From the NCBI GenBank assembly GCA_027604505.1, contig JADIIX010000137.1, forward strand, positions 1 to 60,901: a DNA stretch of 60,901 bases. Direction: 5' to 3'. The notes under the pieces are model-generated. The model did no database searches. It was not told the DNA's origin and was given only the letters and a program-made list of their open reading frames with translations. This DNA comes from Gonapodya sp. JEL0774. Its lineage: Eukaryota; Monoblepharomycota; Monoblepharidomycetes; Monoblepharidales; Gonapodyaceae. Each line of letters starts with the position of its first letter. Within the stretch, counting starts at the first letter, position 1. Positions 12,501 through 24,945 of this stretch are shown here, piece by piece. The position numbers and the translations under genes are program-made.

Positions 12501-13887
12501 CGGAGAAGATTCCCTCGGTGTTTTTGGAGGCCACCCGCCGCGCACCCGCTATTCGATTCACTGTAGATGATTATGCAGAAGTATTGGCAAGTACACAATG
12601 GCGTTTGCATTTGTCTTACTTTTACGAAACAAACTGGCGACTCCAGGTAGACAGCGCGAACGTGCTTGGTTATCTTCTTAACTGGTTACTCATTCTAGAA
12701 CATTTTGAGGGTGCTGTAAGAATTTATCGTCGTTTTGTCGTTTCGTTGAACACCGGACGTTTGAGTGCTGATGGTGCGGTTATTCATGGCAGACATTTCA
12801 GCTCAAAGCTTCCTACATCAATCACTTGCGGCATCAAGGGGAAGCGCTTCCTGCATTTTTTAATTCACTCTTTCGGATCTTGGGTGTTTTGCCAGCCGGG
12901 CGGAGCGGCGAGTTTGACCCGTCAAAGTGGCAAATTCAGACAGTGGACCTTGTGGAACTGGATACGGACACCAGTCTGGCATTTTCACTGCTTGCTTCTC
13001 ATCTTTACTGGCGCAGTCTCAAAAGTTTGCCCAGTTTAGTTCGAATGTGGTGGTTGGACTTGCGGAATCGTCAGACGTCGCAAACTATCGAAACGTGAGA
13101 TGAAGCATCGCCAGTCTACACAATGTCACCTTTTGATGTCTCGCTTGTTTTTTAAGGTACACGGAGAACTATTTTACACCATCTATTGTCAGTCAGGAGC
13201 TGGAATTTGCGTCTGACGTTGACAAGTTGCAACTCGAGAAGTTGAACATCAAGGTCTTGAAAACGTCTTCGGAGATACAGGCGACTTACGAAGTGGAGGA
13301 CAACGCTATTCTCGGAGTCACGGTAAAGTTTCTTAGCTCCTTCCCCTTAAAGCAATGCGAAATCGATGGAACGGGAGGTGCTCGCGTGGGGGTGTCGGAG
13401 TCGAGGTGGAGAGCATGGTTGCTGGGACTTTCGTCCGTTATGTTGATACAAAACGGAAACATCTTGGATGCCATAGCTACATGGCACAAAAACGTTGTGC
13501 TTCACTATGAGGGAATCGAGGACTGCACCATTTGGTGAGCTCACTGTGCTGACGAACACGCCAGTGAAAATACTCTACACCCCTTGACTTTTGCACAGCT
13601 ACTCCATCATCGGAGTAATTGATCGCTCTTTACCATCAAGAAGATGTCGAACTTGTCGGAACAAATTCCATGCTGCCTGGTAGGCTCACGCATCGTTTCG
13701 AGATTTAAAATTCCTCCGTAAACCTCATCTGTTCCGTCAATCGTACATTCTTGTTTATGCAGTCTCCACAAGGTATGTTCAAACATTTCAAGAGTGTTGT
13801 TGTGACACGGCACTGATGATTGTAATCGCACAGTGGTTTAAAAGTAGCGGACAGGCTTCTTGTCCCCTCTGTCGGTCAGCGTTTTGA
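6530..13887 (+). CDS. LTN1: Listerin, E3 ubiquitin-protein ligase of ribosome quality control
   Basis: Listerin ubiquitinates nascent chains stalled on 60S subunits. The ATG at 6530 opens a basic, Ser-rich N-terminus. After the first intron (6592-6719) comes the listerin N-terminal HEAT region, including LVKRDPLTRGKAADELSQYL, then PSKRQDFLLFVHADLLVHARR and RYARNLTASLQTLTSLI. Further exons read as 6720-7188, 7262-7364, 7557-7646 and 7704-7856. A long helical-repeat middle region follows, with large exons at about 9790-10340 and 10400-11245. The last exons encode the RING-CH finger: CTIC at 13530, then RRCRTCRNKFHAAC split across introns, and WFKSSGQASCPLCRSAF to the stop at 13885-13887. Cys/His spacing matches the listerin-type RING-variant domain. 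At least a dozen introns; some in the middle are not resolved. Confidence 0.94.
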
Positions 13888-14084
13888 CATATGTGTAATT
13901 CATTATGTTATGAGCAATGAGTTAGTGGCATCAATACCCCGGTTAAGTAGCATCTTATTAATACCATGTCGAGTATCCCACCAGTAATATCCCACGGAGG
14001 ACCCTGGCCACGATCAAAGCAAGCCATGTTAAGTGTCATGCAGTTCCATCAAACTCCAAGCTAATAAAGGGTAGGTGAGCTATT

Positions 14085-16628
14085 TCAGCAGTGTGTAGAG
14101 AACTCATATGTACAAAATCTCATACCGGCGAGCATTTGCAACTCTTGATACTCCTTCATGTTTTCCTACAAGAGTATCGTGAGATTGGTAAGCTTTCCGG
14201 AATCCAAAGCAACACGTACTTGTAGAGTTTCCATCAATTGGAAGTACTTGAACAATGTGTCCTTTGGCCACATCGTCTCTTCGCTGTGAGCAGTCAAGCC
14301 CGCTAGTGTTTCCGCGACTGTCAGCTCCCACTCTGTTGAAATCCACAACGCATGTTTATATGACAGGTCCTAAGCAGCAGCAGAATGGAACTTGCCCTTT
14401 GAAATGCCGTGACTTGCTATCAGCAGCCGCTGTATTGTCTCGAGAATATCACCATCGTTGCGTGTTTCGGGTTTGAGTGGCGTTTCCGAGTTATTTCTTT
14501 CAGGAACTTCAGCAGTGTCCGAGACTTTGCGGTTCGAGGGCGAATCGGGTGGTTGCGAGACCAGGTTTGGTCTCCCTCGTCCATCATCCGGCAGGGCGGG
14601 CTGTGTAGAATCTCGTTCCTGTGAGTTTGCGTCCAATTGGTTCATTCTGGGCGCGTCGGGCTCCGAGGGCGCCCCATTTGTCGCAACGGCTTCACTTGGT
14701 GCTGGCAGAGCGGAATCGACACGATCGTCAAAGGTCGTGGGTTGTGGCAGTCCAGATGCTTCCGTAACGCTAGGTAAATTGTTACTGAAAGAAAAGTCTC
14801 GGTATGCGATTCTTGTACACGGCAATACACGTGAACTTACATAGATCTCTGAATGTTCCCTTGGACCTTGAGCTCCTTGTTCAGTTTCTTTCGCATTCGC
14901 AGAAACTTCCGCTTCTTGAAGTACTCTGCCTTCTTTTCTTTGAGTGTTTCGCTGATTTTGGCGAAGTTGTTAACTGTAGAACAATCGCTTGAGAGTACAT
15001 GTGATCCCCAACACCAGCATGCGTGACGCTCACCCATGACTCCAACGAAGACATTCCTAAAGATGAACGATCCCAAACAAACCCACAAAAAAATGAAGAC
15101 AGTGGTCAGCATGGGATCCGCGGCTCTGTCCATATCGATGTTGACCGCATCCCATTGATCGAGGGTGAGGAGTTGAAAGAGCATCTGGAGAGCAGTGCCA
15201 ACATTCCTTTACGACACATCAACTGGATCAGGACCTTCCATCCGAAGCACCAGACCCTAACAATCATCTCACTGCCAGGCATATTGATACTTGAGGTCGG
15301 GAATGGGTGACCGGACGTATGACTCAAACAGGTTGATAGCAATAATGGCGAAAATGTACATGAAGATGAGCACCTTGGGTGGCAAGTTGTAAATCAGGAA
15401 CATGTGCTTTGAATGCGTCACCAATTCACCACTCACCAGGAGCATAATGAATGCCATAGACTGTGAAAGAGCGTCAGGATACTCCAGTGGCACCCGACAA
15501 CGGCATCATCTTGCAACTCACTTCAAAAGCTTGCATAATGGTAAGCACAATGATTTTCAGACTTCCAAAGCGAACAATCTGGATAGTATGGACGAGCTAA
15601 GACTCCGGCTTGTATCCCATAACACCGAAAGGAACAACCCACCACTTTGAGAGCTCGCAAGACACGAATGGTTCTAAGTTCACGAGTAACGCTAAGCAGT
15701 GCGTTTGAGGCACTTGCCGAGCCGACAAGCTCCATGACTTCGGGAATAGCCGAAAGCATCGTAATTGTGAAGTCCATTATGTTCCATCCATCTTTCCAGA
15801 ACATCCAGAAGTCATCGGTCCATTTGAGCCAAATTTCAACGATGAACATAGTCAGCACAAATTGGTCTATAACTTTCATCCCTTGGAAAAGCTGATAGTG
15901 ATCTGCTTCCGATTCATGCAGCTCTACAACAACGTTCAGCAGTTTTTGTCATCGTGTTCAAGAGCGAATATTCTCACCCGCTTGCACGCCAACTAGTACA
16001 GAGTTCGCGACTATAAGAAACAAAAGCATATTCTGGAAAATGGGGTCTGTGAAGAAAGCTCATGAGGGTCCAAATGAACCTCCCAGAGAAAACCTTCGCA
16101 AGCAGTCACAATAGTCCCAATTTGTCCTCACGTTCTACTACCCAGTTTGCCCACGCTCCCAGAGGAACAGTTTCAATGTTTCGTGTCCGCGTAAGTCGGC
16201 GATCGGTCTTCTGAGCATTGTCCAGTTGTTGCACCCGTTTGAAGGCGTGAAATTTTATAAGTTGGTGAGGGTTCTCCAAGAGAATCTTCTGAAGTTGTTC
16301 GGGATCTGTAGGTGTTAAGAACTTTAGCGAGAATATTCTGGTGTTGGTGATTCTTCAAAATAGAGTTGACCTTGAATGTCTTTGGTACTATGAACAGGAG
16401 CCGAAGCGAGGTTGTTGTCGGAGAGGTTGTCAAGCAATTGAAATTCTTCAATCAGTCTAGTTCTGAATATTGAAGAGCGAACCGATAGGTCGTGAAAAGC
16501 TGCAGTTAGGAGAGTGTGGTGATCCAAGATGAACCGAGCGGCCTAATCGATGCGATGTCAAGAGAGCAACTAAAATCACCATTTTCAGGAGCGAATCTTC
16601 TAAGGGTGGCTGCTGCTTCTTCTGGCAT
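14085..16628 (-). CDS. CATSPER2: CatSper2-like sperm-type voltage-gated Ca2+ channel subunit
   Basis: One-domain six-transmembrane channel subunit. The chosen ATG at 16626-16628 begins a short exon that splices (donor after GAAAATG) to an exon with RTRLIEEFQLLDNL. S1 is QNMLLFLIVANSVLVGV (about 16030). S2-S3 is FVLTMFIVEIWLKW...GWNIMDFTITMLSAIPEV (about 15860-15720). S4 has RELRTIRVLRALKVV, with basic residues every third position. S5 includes FIMLL and MYIFAIIAINLFE. The pore holds LLTLDQWDAV, fitting the CatSper T-x-D-x-W filter. S6 is LWVCLGSFIFRNVFVGVM, followed by a basic coiled tail. The C-terminus keeps the CatSper2 signature MWPKDTLFKYFQLMETLQ (about 14280-14225). The apparent stop at 14370 lies in an intron if donor GATG|GTGATA joins CAACAG|AG. 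Expected role: Ca2+ entry in the flagellar membrane of motile cells. Confidence 0.9.
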
Positions 16629-17249
16629 CACGCAGGCGCTTCGGCGTTGCAAGGATGGACCCACCCAAATGAACCACCTAATATGCCCAATTTCGGTTAA
16701 AATTATCGGGGCGATGGGATCTAAATCGCTCTCCTCTCCAAATACGGAGAAAAGCCTACACTATGACAACTATGACAGCCAATAGTAGGTAATTGTAGCT
16801 TGCGGAGAGCCACAGGATTTAGCAATCGGAGCTTCCGCTCCGGCGGAATACCACCCAATTTCGTGTAATAAAATTTTCGCATATGGCTCTTCGGGGCAAG
16901 TCTTTGTCGGGGTTGTCAGTCATCGAAAGGTTTTCGGGTTCACCTGAGGTTTGTGGTGTTTCCCGGGGTTCTGTATATGCACGATAGATACCCTGACCCG
17001 GCGTTTTCCACCAGTCTGCAGCCCAGCGAGCACGGACCTTGCCCTTGAAGATCACGTGGCAGGCTGACCGGCAGAGGTCGGCAGCACTGCTTGGCAACTG
17101 AACTTCCGCCTTTGCCGCCTGGTGTTCCGTCAGTCCCCGTCTCCCTTCGGATATTCAACCGCCAGCGCTCCGACCTCGTCGCCGTCCTCAATTCGACACG
17201 TTCACTCATTGAAAAAATACTCAGAGTGGCTCTCTTTTCGCTTAAGCAA
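16629..17249. promoter_or_regulatory. Divergent promoter region between CatSper2 and an RRM gene
   Basis: About 620 bp lie between the proposed CatSper2 start (-) and the RRM protein start (+). Minus-strand open frames at 16819-17329 have no recognisable domain and begin with non-ATG codons, so they are not called as genes. The stretch probably holds both promoters and 5' UTRs. Confidence 0.45.
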
Positions 17250-19101
17250 ATGGCCCTGTCTCCAGCGACAATATCCTCTGCTCCTTCTTTGAGCGGCAAT
17301 TTCGATACCCTGCACGTCACTATTATCACTCCTACCGACCGCTCAGTTGACAGAGGCGATCTCTGCGATATATTTTTCTCGCAGAATGGCTTGCGAAAGC
17401 TAAGCTTTCACGAAGGATATGCCTTCGCGCATTTCGAAACGCCCGATGACGCGATGCTTGCTCTGAAGAGCGTCCAGGACGGAGATTTCGGACCTCGAAG
17501 CCTCCGAATTCAGGTCGAATTCGCGAGAATTTCCTACCGCCCAAATTATTATCATCCAGATGTTCTTCACTCCACAAACCGGAGGCTGCATGTTACACAC
17601 TTTCCCCGAAACACCACAGTCCTTGAGCTGAAGAAGATTTTTGGACGTTACCCGGGATTTGAGGTGGTTGAATACCACATCAAGTATGCTTACGTTACAT
17701 ATCATTCTGAGGTGAGTTTAATCATTGGTATTCGAGGAGTTCGAATTTTCCCCAAACATATATTCTTCAGAGTAACTCTAGTCAGGCGATGCACTACCTG
17801 AACGCCCATACCAACCTCATAGTATCATTTGCGAAACCCGATATTCGTGACGAGCTTGCACTTTCTCCATCGACCGGGGAAGTTACGCTTCTAGGCGTCC
17901 GCTCCCCCCCGATGATGAACACCCGCACAAGTCCTTCTCCACACTCCCGCTATCCGCTTCCTACGGCCCAATCAGGACTCTTTCCGGGATATCCAATGAG
18001 TGTTACTGGAAACTCGGTTGCCTCGAGTCCGTCGAGTATCCCTGCGAGTCGAGTTTATCCAGCGGCACCGCCTCTCCGAGAGACGGATACCCGTCGCTAC
18101 CACCATTCTCGCGTCATCGCTCCAGATCCAGAACTTCTTCATGCGATAAATGTGGTGTCAGCTGCAGGTCTGTTGACCCAAGGTACTTTCAGACCCCGTT
18201 TGCTCACTGGGGAACGGGTTACACTTGAAGACGTGGGGCGGATGGAAATGGCGAGCATGCAGACTGCCTTACAGGGGATTGCCAGAGACTCCTACGCTTC
18301 CGGTAGACCACCCATGCCAAAGCTTCAAACCGGTCCAAATCACCCGAAGAGCATCAGTGAACCCGCTGATTTGGAGAGCTGGCTTCTCCGCAGAAGCCCA
18401 CAAGAACTTTCTTCGCACGGAAAGCAAGCAACTTACCCTATATCATCGATGAGTCGTGCTAAGAGCTGGGGTGGTCAGCCCTCAGAGTTCGAACGGGAGC
18501 TTCGTGATGCATCACGGCATTCTGTAGTCGGCTACCCCACAGCATCTGACTACCTTCGACGTAGCGTCCCCCCGGGTAATTCGGGGATTACTTTGCAAAG
18601 TTTGTCGGGGGATTTTGATGTGAGTACTCCATTCGAAGTGATTGTTGAACGGATCGAGAAGGCACAATCATGAATGTCCTTCCTCAATAGCATTCCAGGG
18701 ACAATCGTTTTACACGCGCTAACGACTATTCTGCCGCATCTTTCCCATTGCCGTCACCGTCAAGCAGGCTGGACACATCGGTCACCGGGATCCCTGTCTA
18801 TCCGCGTTCGGGAACCTTGCCTACGGGAAACGCTTCTTTCGAAACAAAAGTTGCCGCCAGCACTCCTACTTCTACACACGTACAATCTGAGTTCTTGCAC
18901 CAAAATCTTCTTGCTCATGGTCGCAAGGTCGAGCTATCGTCGACCCACGTTACTTCTCCTTCCAGTCCCGCCGACGCATCGCCTTCGTCTCCAATGTCTC
19001 GTGTGTTTGCAGATAACGACGTCGTCCCACCGGCGGAGGGTGGGCGCACGGAAGATGGATCTGGAAGTTGGTCTCTGTGGAGCGGGCAAAGCCCTTGGTG
19101 A
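17250..19101 (+). CDS. RRM-domain RNA-binding protein with long disordered tail
   Basis: The first ATG of the open frame is at 17250. The first about 150 residues contain two tandem RRM-like folds: LHVTIITP...GYAFAHFETPDDAMLALK, then RRLHVTHFPRNTTVLELKKIFGRYPGFE...YAYVTYHSE. Intron 17711-17770 (donor GTGAGT) joins to QAMHYLNAHTNLIVSFAKP, which completes RRM2. The rest is rich in Ser and Pro, including PPLRETDTRRYHHSRVIAPD. A donor GTGAGT after GDFD (about 18620) and an acceptor near 18690 bypass a stop at 18671-18673 and continue the frame to the stop at 19101. The arrangement recalls meiotic or translational regulators, but the family is not recognised. It is divergent from CatSper2. Confidence 0.75.
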
Positions 19102-19262
19102 AAAGCGGACTTTCTTGGATTTGGACAATCGTTATTGCAATCAGGACATTCAATTTGGCACTGAACCGTATCGAAAGAAACTTATTGACATTTTGGTATC
19201 ACATCTGCATTCTCCCCTTTTGCCTGTAAATTAGTTGCTGTACAAATTGCTCCTCCTCGAAA

Positions 19263-21623
19263 TCACAGTACGCTTACGCCCAAATTGTTCTAGTTATTGT
19301 AATAGTGCATATTATGGAATAATCAGTGACTTCACTTCGTGTTTCTTTGGGCGAATCTGAACTCACCTCGATCAAGTTATTTACAAATGTTGCAGAAAAT
19401 CCTGCTTTCGTAAGATCGTTAAGCTCTGACGAACGTGCCGCGTTACTGTTGCAATCCGAAGTCATTGTCTAGCAAATTTTATGAACAAACTTACGTGCGA
19501 AGCCAGCCGGTGAGTCTTTCCAACATTGCACAATTTGCTGAGCCCTTTTTACTCCAATTCCCTTGAGTTTCTTGATGCGCGTTTCGTCACCGGAATTGAC
19601 AACTTCAAGGAGGGAGCGCTTTACTTCCGTCAAATTGATAATTAAGCGTCCTTCCGCATTTTCAACGTCGGTATCTGCATCACTTGAGACCCGCTTGTGC
19701 GTGCGTTTGTGGAGACAATCGACCATGTTTGCCGTTTCGCAATGCTTGGCATGTGAGTCTCTGCTTTCCGTCCTATTGGTGGCGTCCAAAAGACTTGCAA
19801 TGACAGTAAAGGTTATGTATGACGACCGCAAATCAACTTGTGAGGGGACTTTATCATTGAGAGCACAAAATAAAGCACTTACGTCTTGCCGTTTGGTTCC
19901 TTCTGCTGGCGGAACATACTGAGTCTTAAACCACCCCGCACAAAATTGTTGGTGCAAAAGCAGAGGGAAGACACAAGAATCAAACATACCCTGTAATGAG
20001 TTCTTCCAACTTATTTTTCGCAACACGTGCGATGTGGTCATCCAGCGACTGTTCGTCTAAGTGCGATTCAGCATCTTTCGAGTTCGTGCGGGACAGGAAT
20101 GAATTGGAAACTTACCAATCGCCATATTTCCAAGCCATCTATTCTCATTGCCACTCGTTTGATTCCCAGCCAAGTCGATTTCCTGTGCAGTGTCACCTCG
20201 TCGTATCCGTTTTGGTCGAGCAAAATTCAATTCCGAAGACATATGAGCATCCCCTTGTCGTCTCTTTGCTATCCGTTCAAGATCCGACCTCCTGTCTACT
20301 GCAGAATTCGCTGAAAGCCTCGCGGACCGCTCGATTTCTTCGTTAACCACCACTCTGTTGACGATGAGCTTCGATTTGGCTGCGAAGTTCAGAGTATTGT
20401 GTGTATCAGTAGAATATTCCTCCTGAGGGCCCACACAGGCAATGATCATCGCTTTAGCCTTGCCACCAAGGGAATCTTGCAAGAAACGTGTCATTTTGGA
20501 GTCTCTGAAAGGAATGCGAGCCTGTAAACAAGGAGATGACATGTTTTCTACAGCGGAAGAGCAAATTTGGAAAAGCGCGTTTCTACCTGTCCTTTATTCA
20601 GCGCTTCTACCACTTGTCCGAGAACGAAGAGACTCTTGTTAATGGCCCCACTTTCGACCATTCGTACACCTGTATTTCCAGTGCGCTTATTATCCTGGAC
20701 AGGAAGAAACGTTCTTTGCAGTCTACTAGAAAGACGAGATGTAAAACTTGTGGCAACACACCTCACTTCCTGCCAAGTCAATGAGGTGAAGTTTCGAAAA
20801 GAGTGACTTGAATGAACCATCCGAGAGCGCCGTCTTCACATTGACCTTCACGATAGCATACACCATGAGTGTTGCTCAAAGTCAAGAGGGGGGAGCCCAA
20901 GATTACTCACGGTGAGTGTTGTGACAAAGTGGCTCCGGGAACTATGTTCGTTCATTTTTGTTGCCGCTGTCGACCTGTTCTTTGTGGCATTTTCCAACGC
21001 TCGCTCAAAGTCTATGTAGTTGTCAACTAGAACTTCTGAAAGTCCTGCGACAGTGATACGGTGTTGTGCGTCCTCTCTGAGTTCCAACTGCACACCGTCA
21101 TTACGAGCATGGAGATCGTACACCTTCTCATTATAGATTTCAAGGAAGGATGCTCGCAGTGTGAGATTTAGATTTTGAGTTCCTGCTTCGTCTAATAGGT
21201 ACTGAACAGTGTGCGGAATTATGCCTCGATTCGCGGCATGGCCAAGCATTGTAAAGGTTTTCCCCGCTGTTTCCCGATGACAAATGAGATAACGCTGCAA
21301 AATAAGGAGGCAAAGAATTGTGTCTCACCTCCTGTCATACCGTAGGCGAAAATCGTCGCGTTCTGTCCGTTCAACACGCCGGTTAGAATATCGGCACATT
21401 CTGCGAATACCGCCTCCTGTGAATCCCCATCCCACACTCGATCGAAAGAGTAATTCAGATCCTCGGTAATCATCCGAGGGTTCGGCAGTGAAATGGTGGT
21501 GTTCGTGACAGTCAAAAATCCTCGGGAAACTTCCCCAGGCAGAGGAGGGCGAACCCGGAGAGTAACTTTGACGGGCGCTAACGAAGCTGAGCCCTTGAGT
21601 ACACGAGTAGAGGGTCCTTCCAT
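19263..21623 (-). CDS. KIF22: Kinesin-10, KIF22/Kid-like chromokinesin
   Basis: N-terminal motor starting at the ATG at 21621-21623, soon followed by [13 protein letters not shown]. The P-loop is rebuilt across an intron as [14 protein letters not shown] (about 21340-21240). Switch I is NEHSSRSH (about 20935), switch [11 protein letters not shown] (about 20780), then [20 protein letters not shown] and [21 protein letters not shown]. After a basic neck and linker, the C-terminus has a helix-hairpin-helix segment, [20 protein letters not shown] then [10 protein letters not shown], and [16 protein letters not shown]. This is the DNA-binding tail expected in KIF22, which pushes chromosome arms along spindle microtubules. 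A donor GTGAGT after NNLIE suggests a tiny last exon ending LGVSVL at 19263; without that splice the frame would end at 19274. The 3' end of TTC27 lies only about 130 bp upstream. Confidence 0.88.
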
Positions 21624-21752
21624 CGGATCGAAGGGAAATCGCAAGATATGATGCTGAACCTGCGCGGGGAGCGCCTCGGACCGTGCACTCACTCAGAATG
21701 CCACTCAAGCCAACAACCATACGATTATTCGTTACTTCTAGCTTCAACATAT

Positions 21753-24700
21753 CTACTTCAGATTATCCAGCTTATGGCGCAGATTCGAGAACTGTTCTGT
21801 GCCGTCCCATGCTTTCACCGTTCGTCCTATTACAGTCCGAAGCACCATTTTGGACTGATATCGCCAGTCCTCACATACAACCTGTTTTGAAGCATCGCCG
21901 CTTATCGATACATCTGATTCACGGGGCAACGGCTTGGGTCCCAATCTTTCGTACGCATCTATGAGATCCAAAGTCACATTTGCAACCTGGTCAAAGGCAT
22001 CGTGGGAATGCGTGATATCTGGATTCTTGGAGACAGCTCGATAAGCCCGGAGGCGGGCTTCTAGCGCAACGTCCCATTTTTCCTGCCCCTCCCAAAACTG
22101 TGCGCCAAGTAACCACACCCGGACATTATCAGATATCCGCTCTGTGATGGCGTGAAGAAGCGCGTCCACCTGCTTAGAAAGCAACCGCGCACTCCGCCCG
22201 TCTGCGTCTGCGGTACCCGATAACACAGAGCGGATGATGATCTCTAAGACTTCAAAGTCGACTGCCTCGGCTCCAACACTTTGAACTCGAAGGTCGATCA
22301 GACGATGCATTGATCGTACCGCTTCTTCGAAATCGGCTATGTCCACGCTTACGTAAAGGTAATTCTGCCACATTTTCCAAGAATCGTAGTTGATTTTCAG
22401 TGCCTGTTGAAGTGCGCGATGGGCTTCTGGTCTGAGATAACTGGTATGAGATGGATCGCAACATATGATTTTCAAATATTGTTTCTCACTTCTTCTTCAA
22501 GTTTATGAAAACGCTCGCAAGGTTATTCCAGGCTTCCGCATTTTCCCAGTTGATTGTTGTGACCTTCGAGAAAGCCTGCACTCCCAATTGCCAGTCTGAA
22601 AGCTGCATCGCAGCACAGCCGAGCATAAACCACGAGCTCTCAAACAGTGGATTTATAGCGAGCGCCGCCTTGTAAGATTCCGCAGATCTGACATAATCTT
22701 TGGCTCTGAAATGGTGTGCACCCAAACTTCGCATTGCCCTGGCGTAACGGTGGTTGGAAAGATTCCACGCCTTCTCGTACATTGAAGCATCTTTGGTGAA
22801 ATCGCCGAGAAGGCACCAATATTTAGGCGAACGTGGAGACTTTTCGATGAGTTGTCGGAGCAATGATTCGGCCTTTGCAGTCTTGTCGAGAATCCTCAGA
22901 CATTCAACACATTGCTCCCATAATTCCAGGCGGGTGAATATATCAAGGGCTGAGGATGTAACTCCGAGTGACAAAAATCTATCAGCAAGCTCCCGCTATG
23001 AGTGATCAGGAATGGAAAGAAGGAAGCCGACAGCCCATGAGTGCATCTCTGACGTAAGTGCGCAGTCATTCCGCAAAGTGTTATCCTGTGCCCAAATGAT
23101 CTCAAAGCATTCAGCGAAGGGCAATTCTTCTTCCCTCAGCCGAGGAGCGACATTTCTTCGGAAACTCTAAAATCGAAATTCTGCACGCACCTCTAACTCC
23201 CACTTCGAAGGCATATCCAAGGCCCATATCCACTGCATTCTTTCTGCAGGGGGCCCGTCGCTGACATCAAACTGATCAACCAAAGCTTGAAGTTGCAAAG
23301 CTGCTCGCTCAACGGTCCGGGACTTTTCCGATTCCAGCCGGGATCTCAACAGTAAGGCCACTGTGTAGACGGACCAATTAGCAGGTTGGTCCAGCACGCG
23401 CTATCAAAACATTCAAATCAAACAAGGGGGTTGGGTTGTATGAACGATGTGAATGTCCCCTTGATACCGAAACCAATACTAACCCGAACAAAAGGGAGCA
23501 TCTCCTCGTTCGTAAGGCCGTCCTTTGGGTTCGTATTCTTGACATTCAGGCATAATGACAACAAGATGCATTGGTCTGAGACTTTTAACATCCCTCTAAA
23601 TTCCTCACCAAATGATGCCTGGCTAAATTCGACGTTCTCGAGGAGGGTGTCGTCATTTAACTTCAAGTTCTCGGGGAGTCTCATTTTTGACGCGGGTTCG
23701 CCATTGCCTTGGTCGGAAAGAGAGCTCTTGGCGGAAATCACCAGCTGTGAGACGTCATTCTGTTGAAACTTCGTCCTTTTACCAAGCGCTCCCGTCAGCT
23801 GCCAGGTGAAACCAGACGTGCGTTGTGCCTCCATGAACGACTCCTGATTTAAGAAAACCGACGCCAATCAGGAATCCACTTGCCGGGTCGGGATGGTTGG
23901 CACCCACTAAAGCTCTTTTGTCTTGCCGATGAAGATGATGGGCCACTCCCTTCTCCAGATAGAAGCGTGTGAGTAAAGCTACTCGTCCATCGTCGTCGTT
24001 TGTGCACTCCACAAAGGGCTCCAACGCTTTTGAAACCAATGCAATTTCCTTCTCAATATCACTCAATACGGTAGCAGATGGATTTTCCAAAATGCGCTGT
24101 TGGAAGAGGAGGCTTCGAAAGTTCCACCACGAAAGTGTCTGGGAGGCCGGCAATTAAGAGCCCTCGGTATCTCGAAAACGAACGTCCACACGAGGAAAGA
24201 ATGACTAACCTGCAGTTCTATACCCTCATGTTCTCGCAATGCACGATATAATAATTTCGAAAGGCACAGGAACAAGAGCTTCGGAGTCAAGTGGTAAACC
24301 TCTTCATTGTCGGCAGCCATCAAGGTGAGGGCAGCATTTGAAATGTTTTCAGACTGCTATAGATACAAGCTTCAGTCAGTAAGTGTGGCGAATGATCAAT
24401 CATGCTCTCCCAAGAATATTCACAGCAGGAAGAAGGACGGCTGGATCCAAGTCAACGGAAGGTCCGGTCCATGCATTTTGAACAAAAGCGCAGAGGCAAG
24501 CGTTTGCAACACAGAGGATTTGCAGTGCTCTCTCGGTAAAAACTCCTCCTTGGTGCAGAAAAGCGGAAACTCGGCGAGAAATAAAAGTTTGCAAATCTAA
24601 CGGCGAGAAGCATTCGAGAATAAATGACTTCAATGACTGAAAGTAATATAATAAAGAATACCTTGATGCTCTTTCAAGATGCGAATCTCAACCTCCTCCG

Positions 24701-24866
24701 CAGAATTGGTTGCAAAAAGCTCTCGAGCGATTGTGGAGTTGAGCAAGGACTTGTAGTCCGCTTGCATGAGAAGAGATGCCAAACCTCCTGATGCAGCATC
24801 CAACGGCACGGGCGTGGATTCTTGACCGAGGAGAAGAAGGAACTCGTCTGGCAGCGAATTGGACAT
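21753..24866 (-). CDS. TTC27: Tetratricopeptide repeat protein 27 (Emw1 family)
   Basis: ATG at 24864-24866. The N-terminal part contains HLTPKLLFLCLSKLLYRALR and LSWWNFRSLLFQQRILENPS, typical of the TTC27 N-terminal helical region. The second half carries TPR motifs with clear family signatures: IFTRLELWEQCVECLRIL, ESLLRQLIEKSPRSPKYWCL then LGD, YEKAWNLSNHRYARAMRSLG, INPLFESSWFMLGCAAMQL, NAEAWNNLASVFINLKKK (about 22550-22490), then NYDSWKMWQNYLYVSVDIAD. It ends at 21753. Yeast Emw1 is essential and linked to cell-wall integrity; a chaperone or assembly role is proposed for the animal protein. About eight or more exons are implied; those between 23000 and 23900 are small and only partly resolved. 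Confidence 0.88.
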
Positions 24867-24945
24867 TAGGTAATGCGAAGACCACCAACGATTGGGCTAT
24901 AACGTTATCTGCATGACCACAGCCGTTGAGAAGCTCAAATGAAAT

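Noticed and set aside
14370-14372. In-frame stop that would truncate CatSper2 before its conserved C-terminus
   Set aside because: Donor GATG|GTGATA and acceptor CAACAG|AG remove it and join in phase directly onto the conserved EWELTVAETL segment, so the gene need not be a pseudogene.
16819-17329. Minus-strand open frames between CatSper2 and the RRM gene
   Set aside because: They begin with non-ATG codons, have no recognisable domain and partly overlap the start of the RRM gene antisense.
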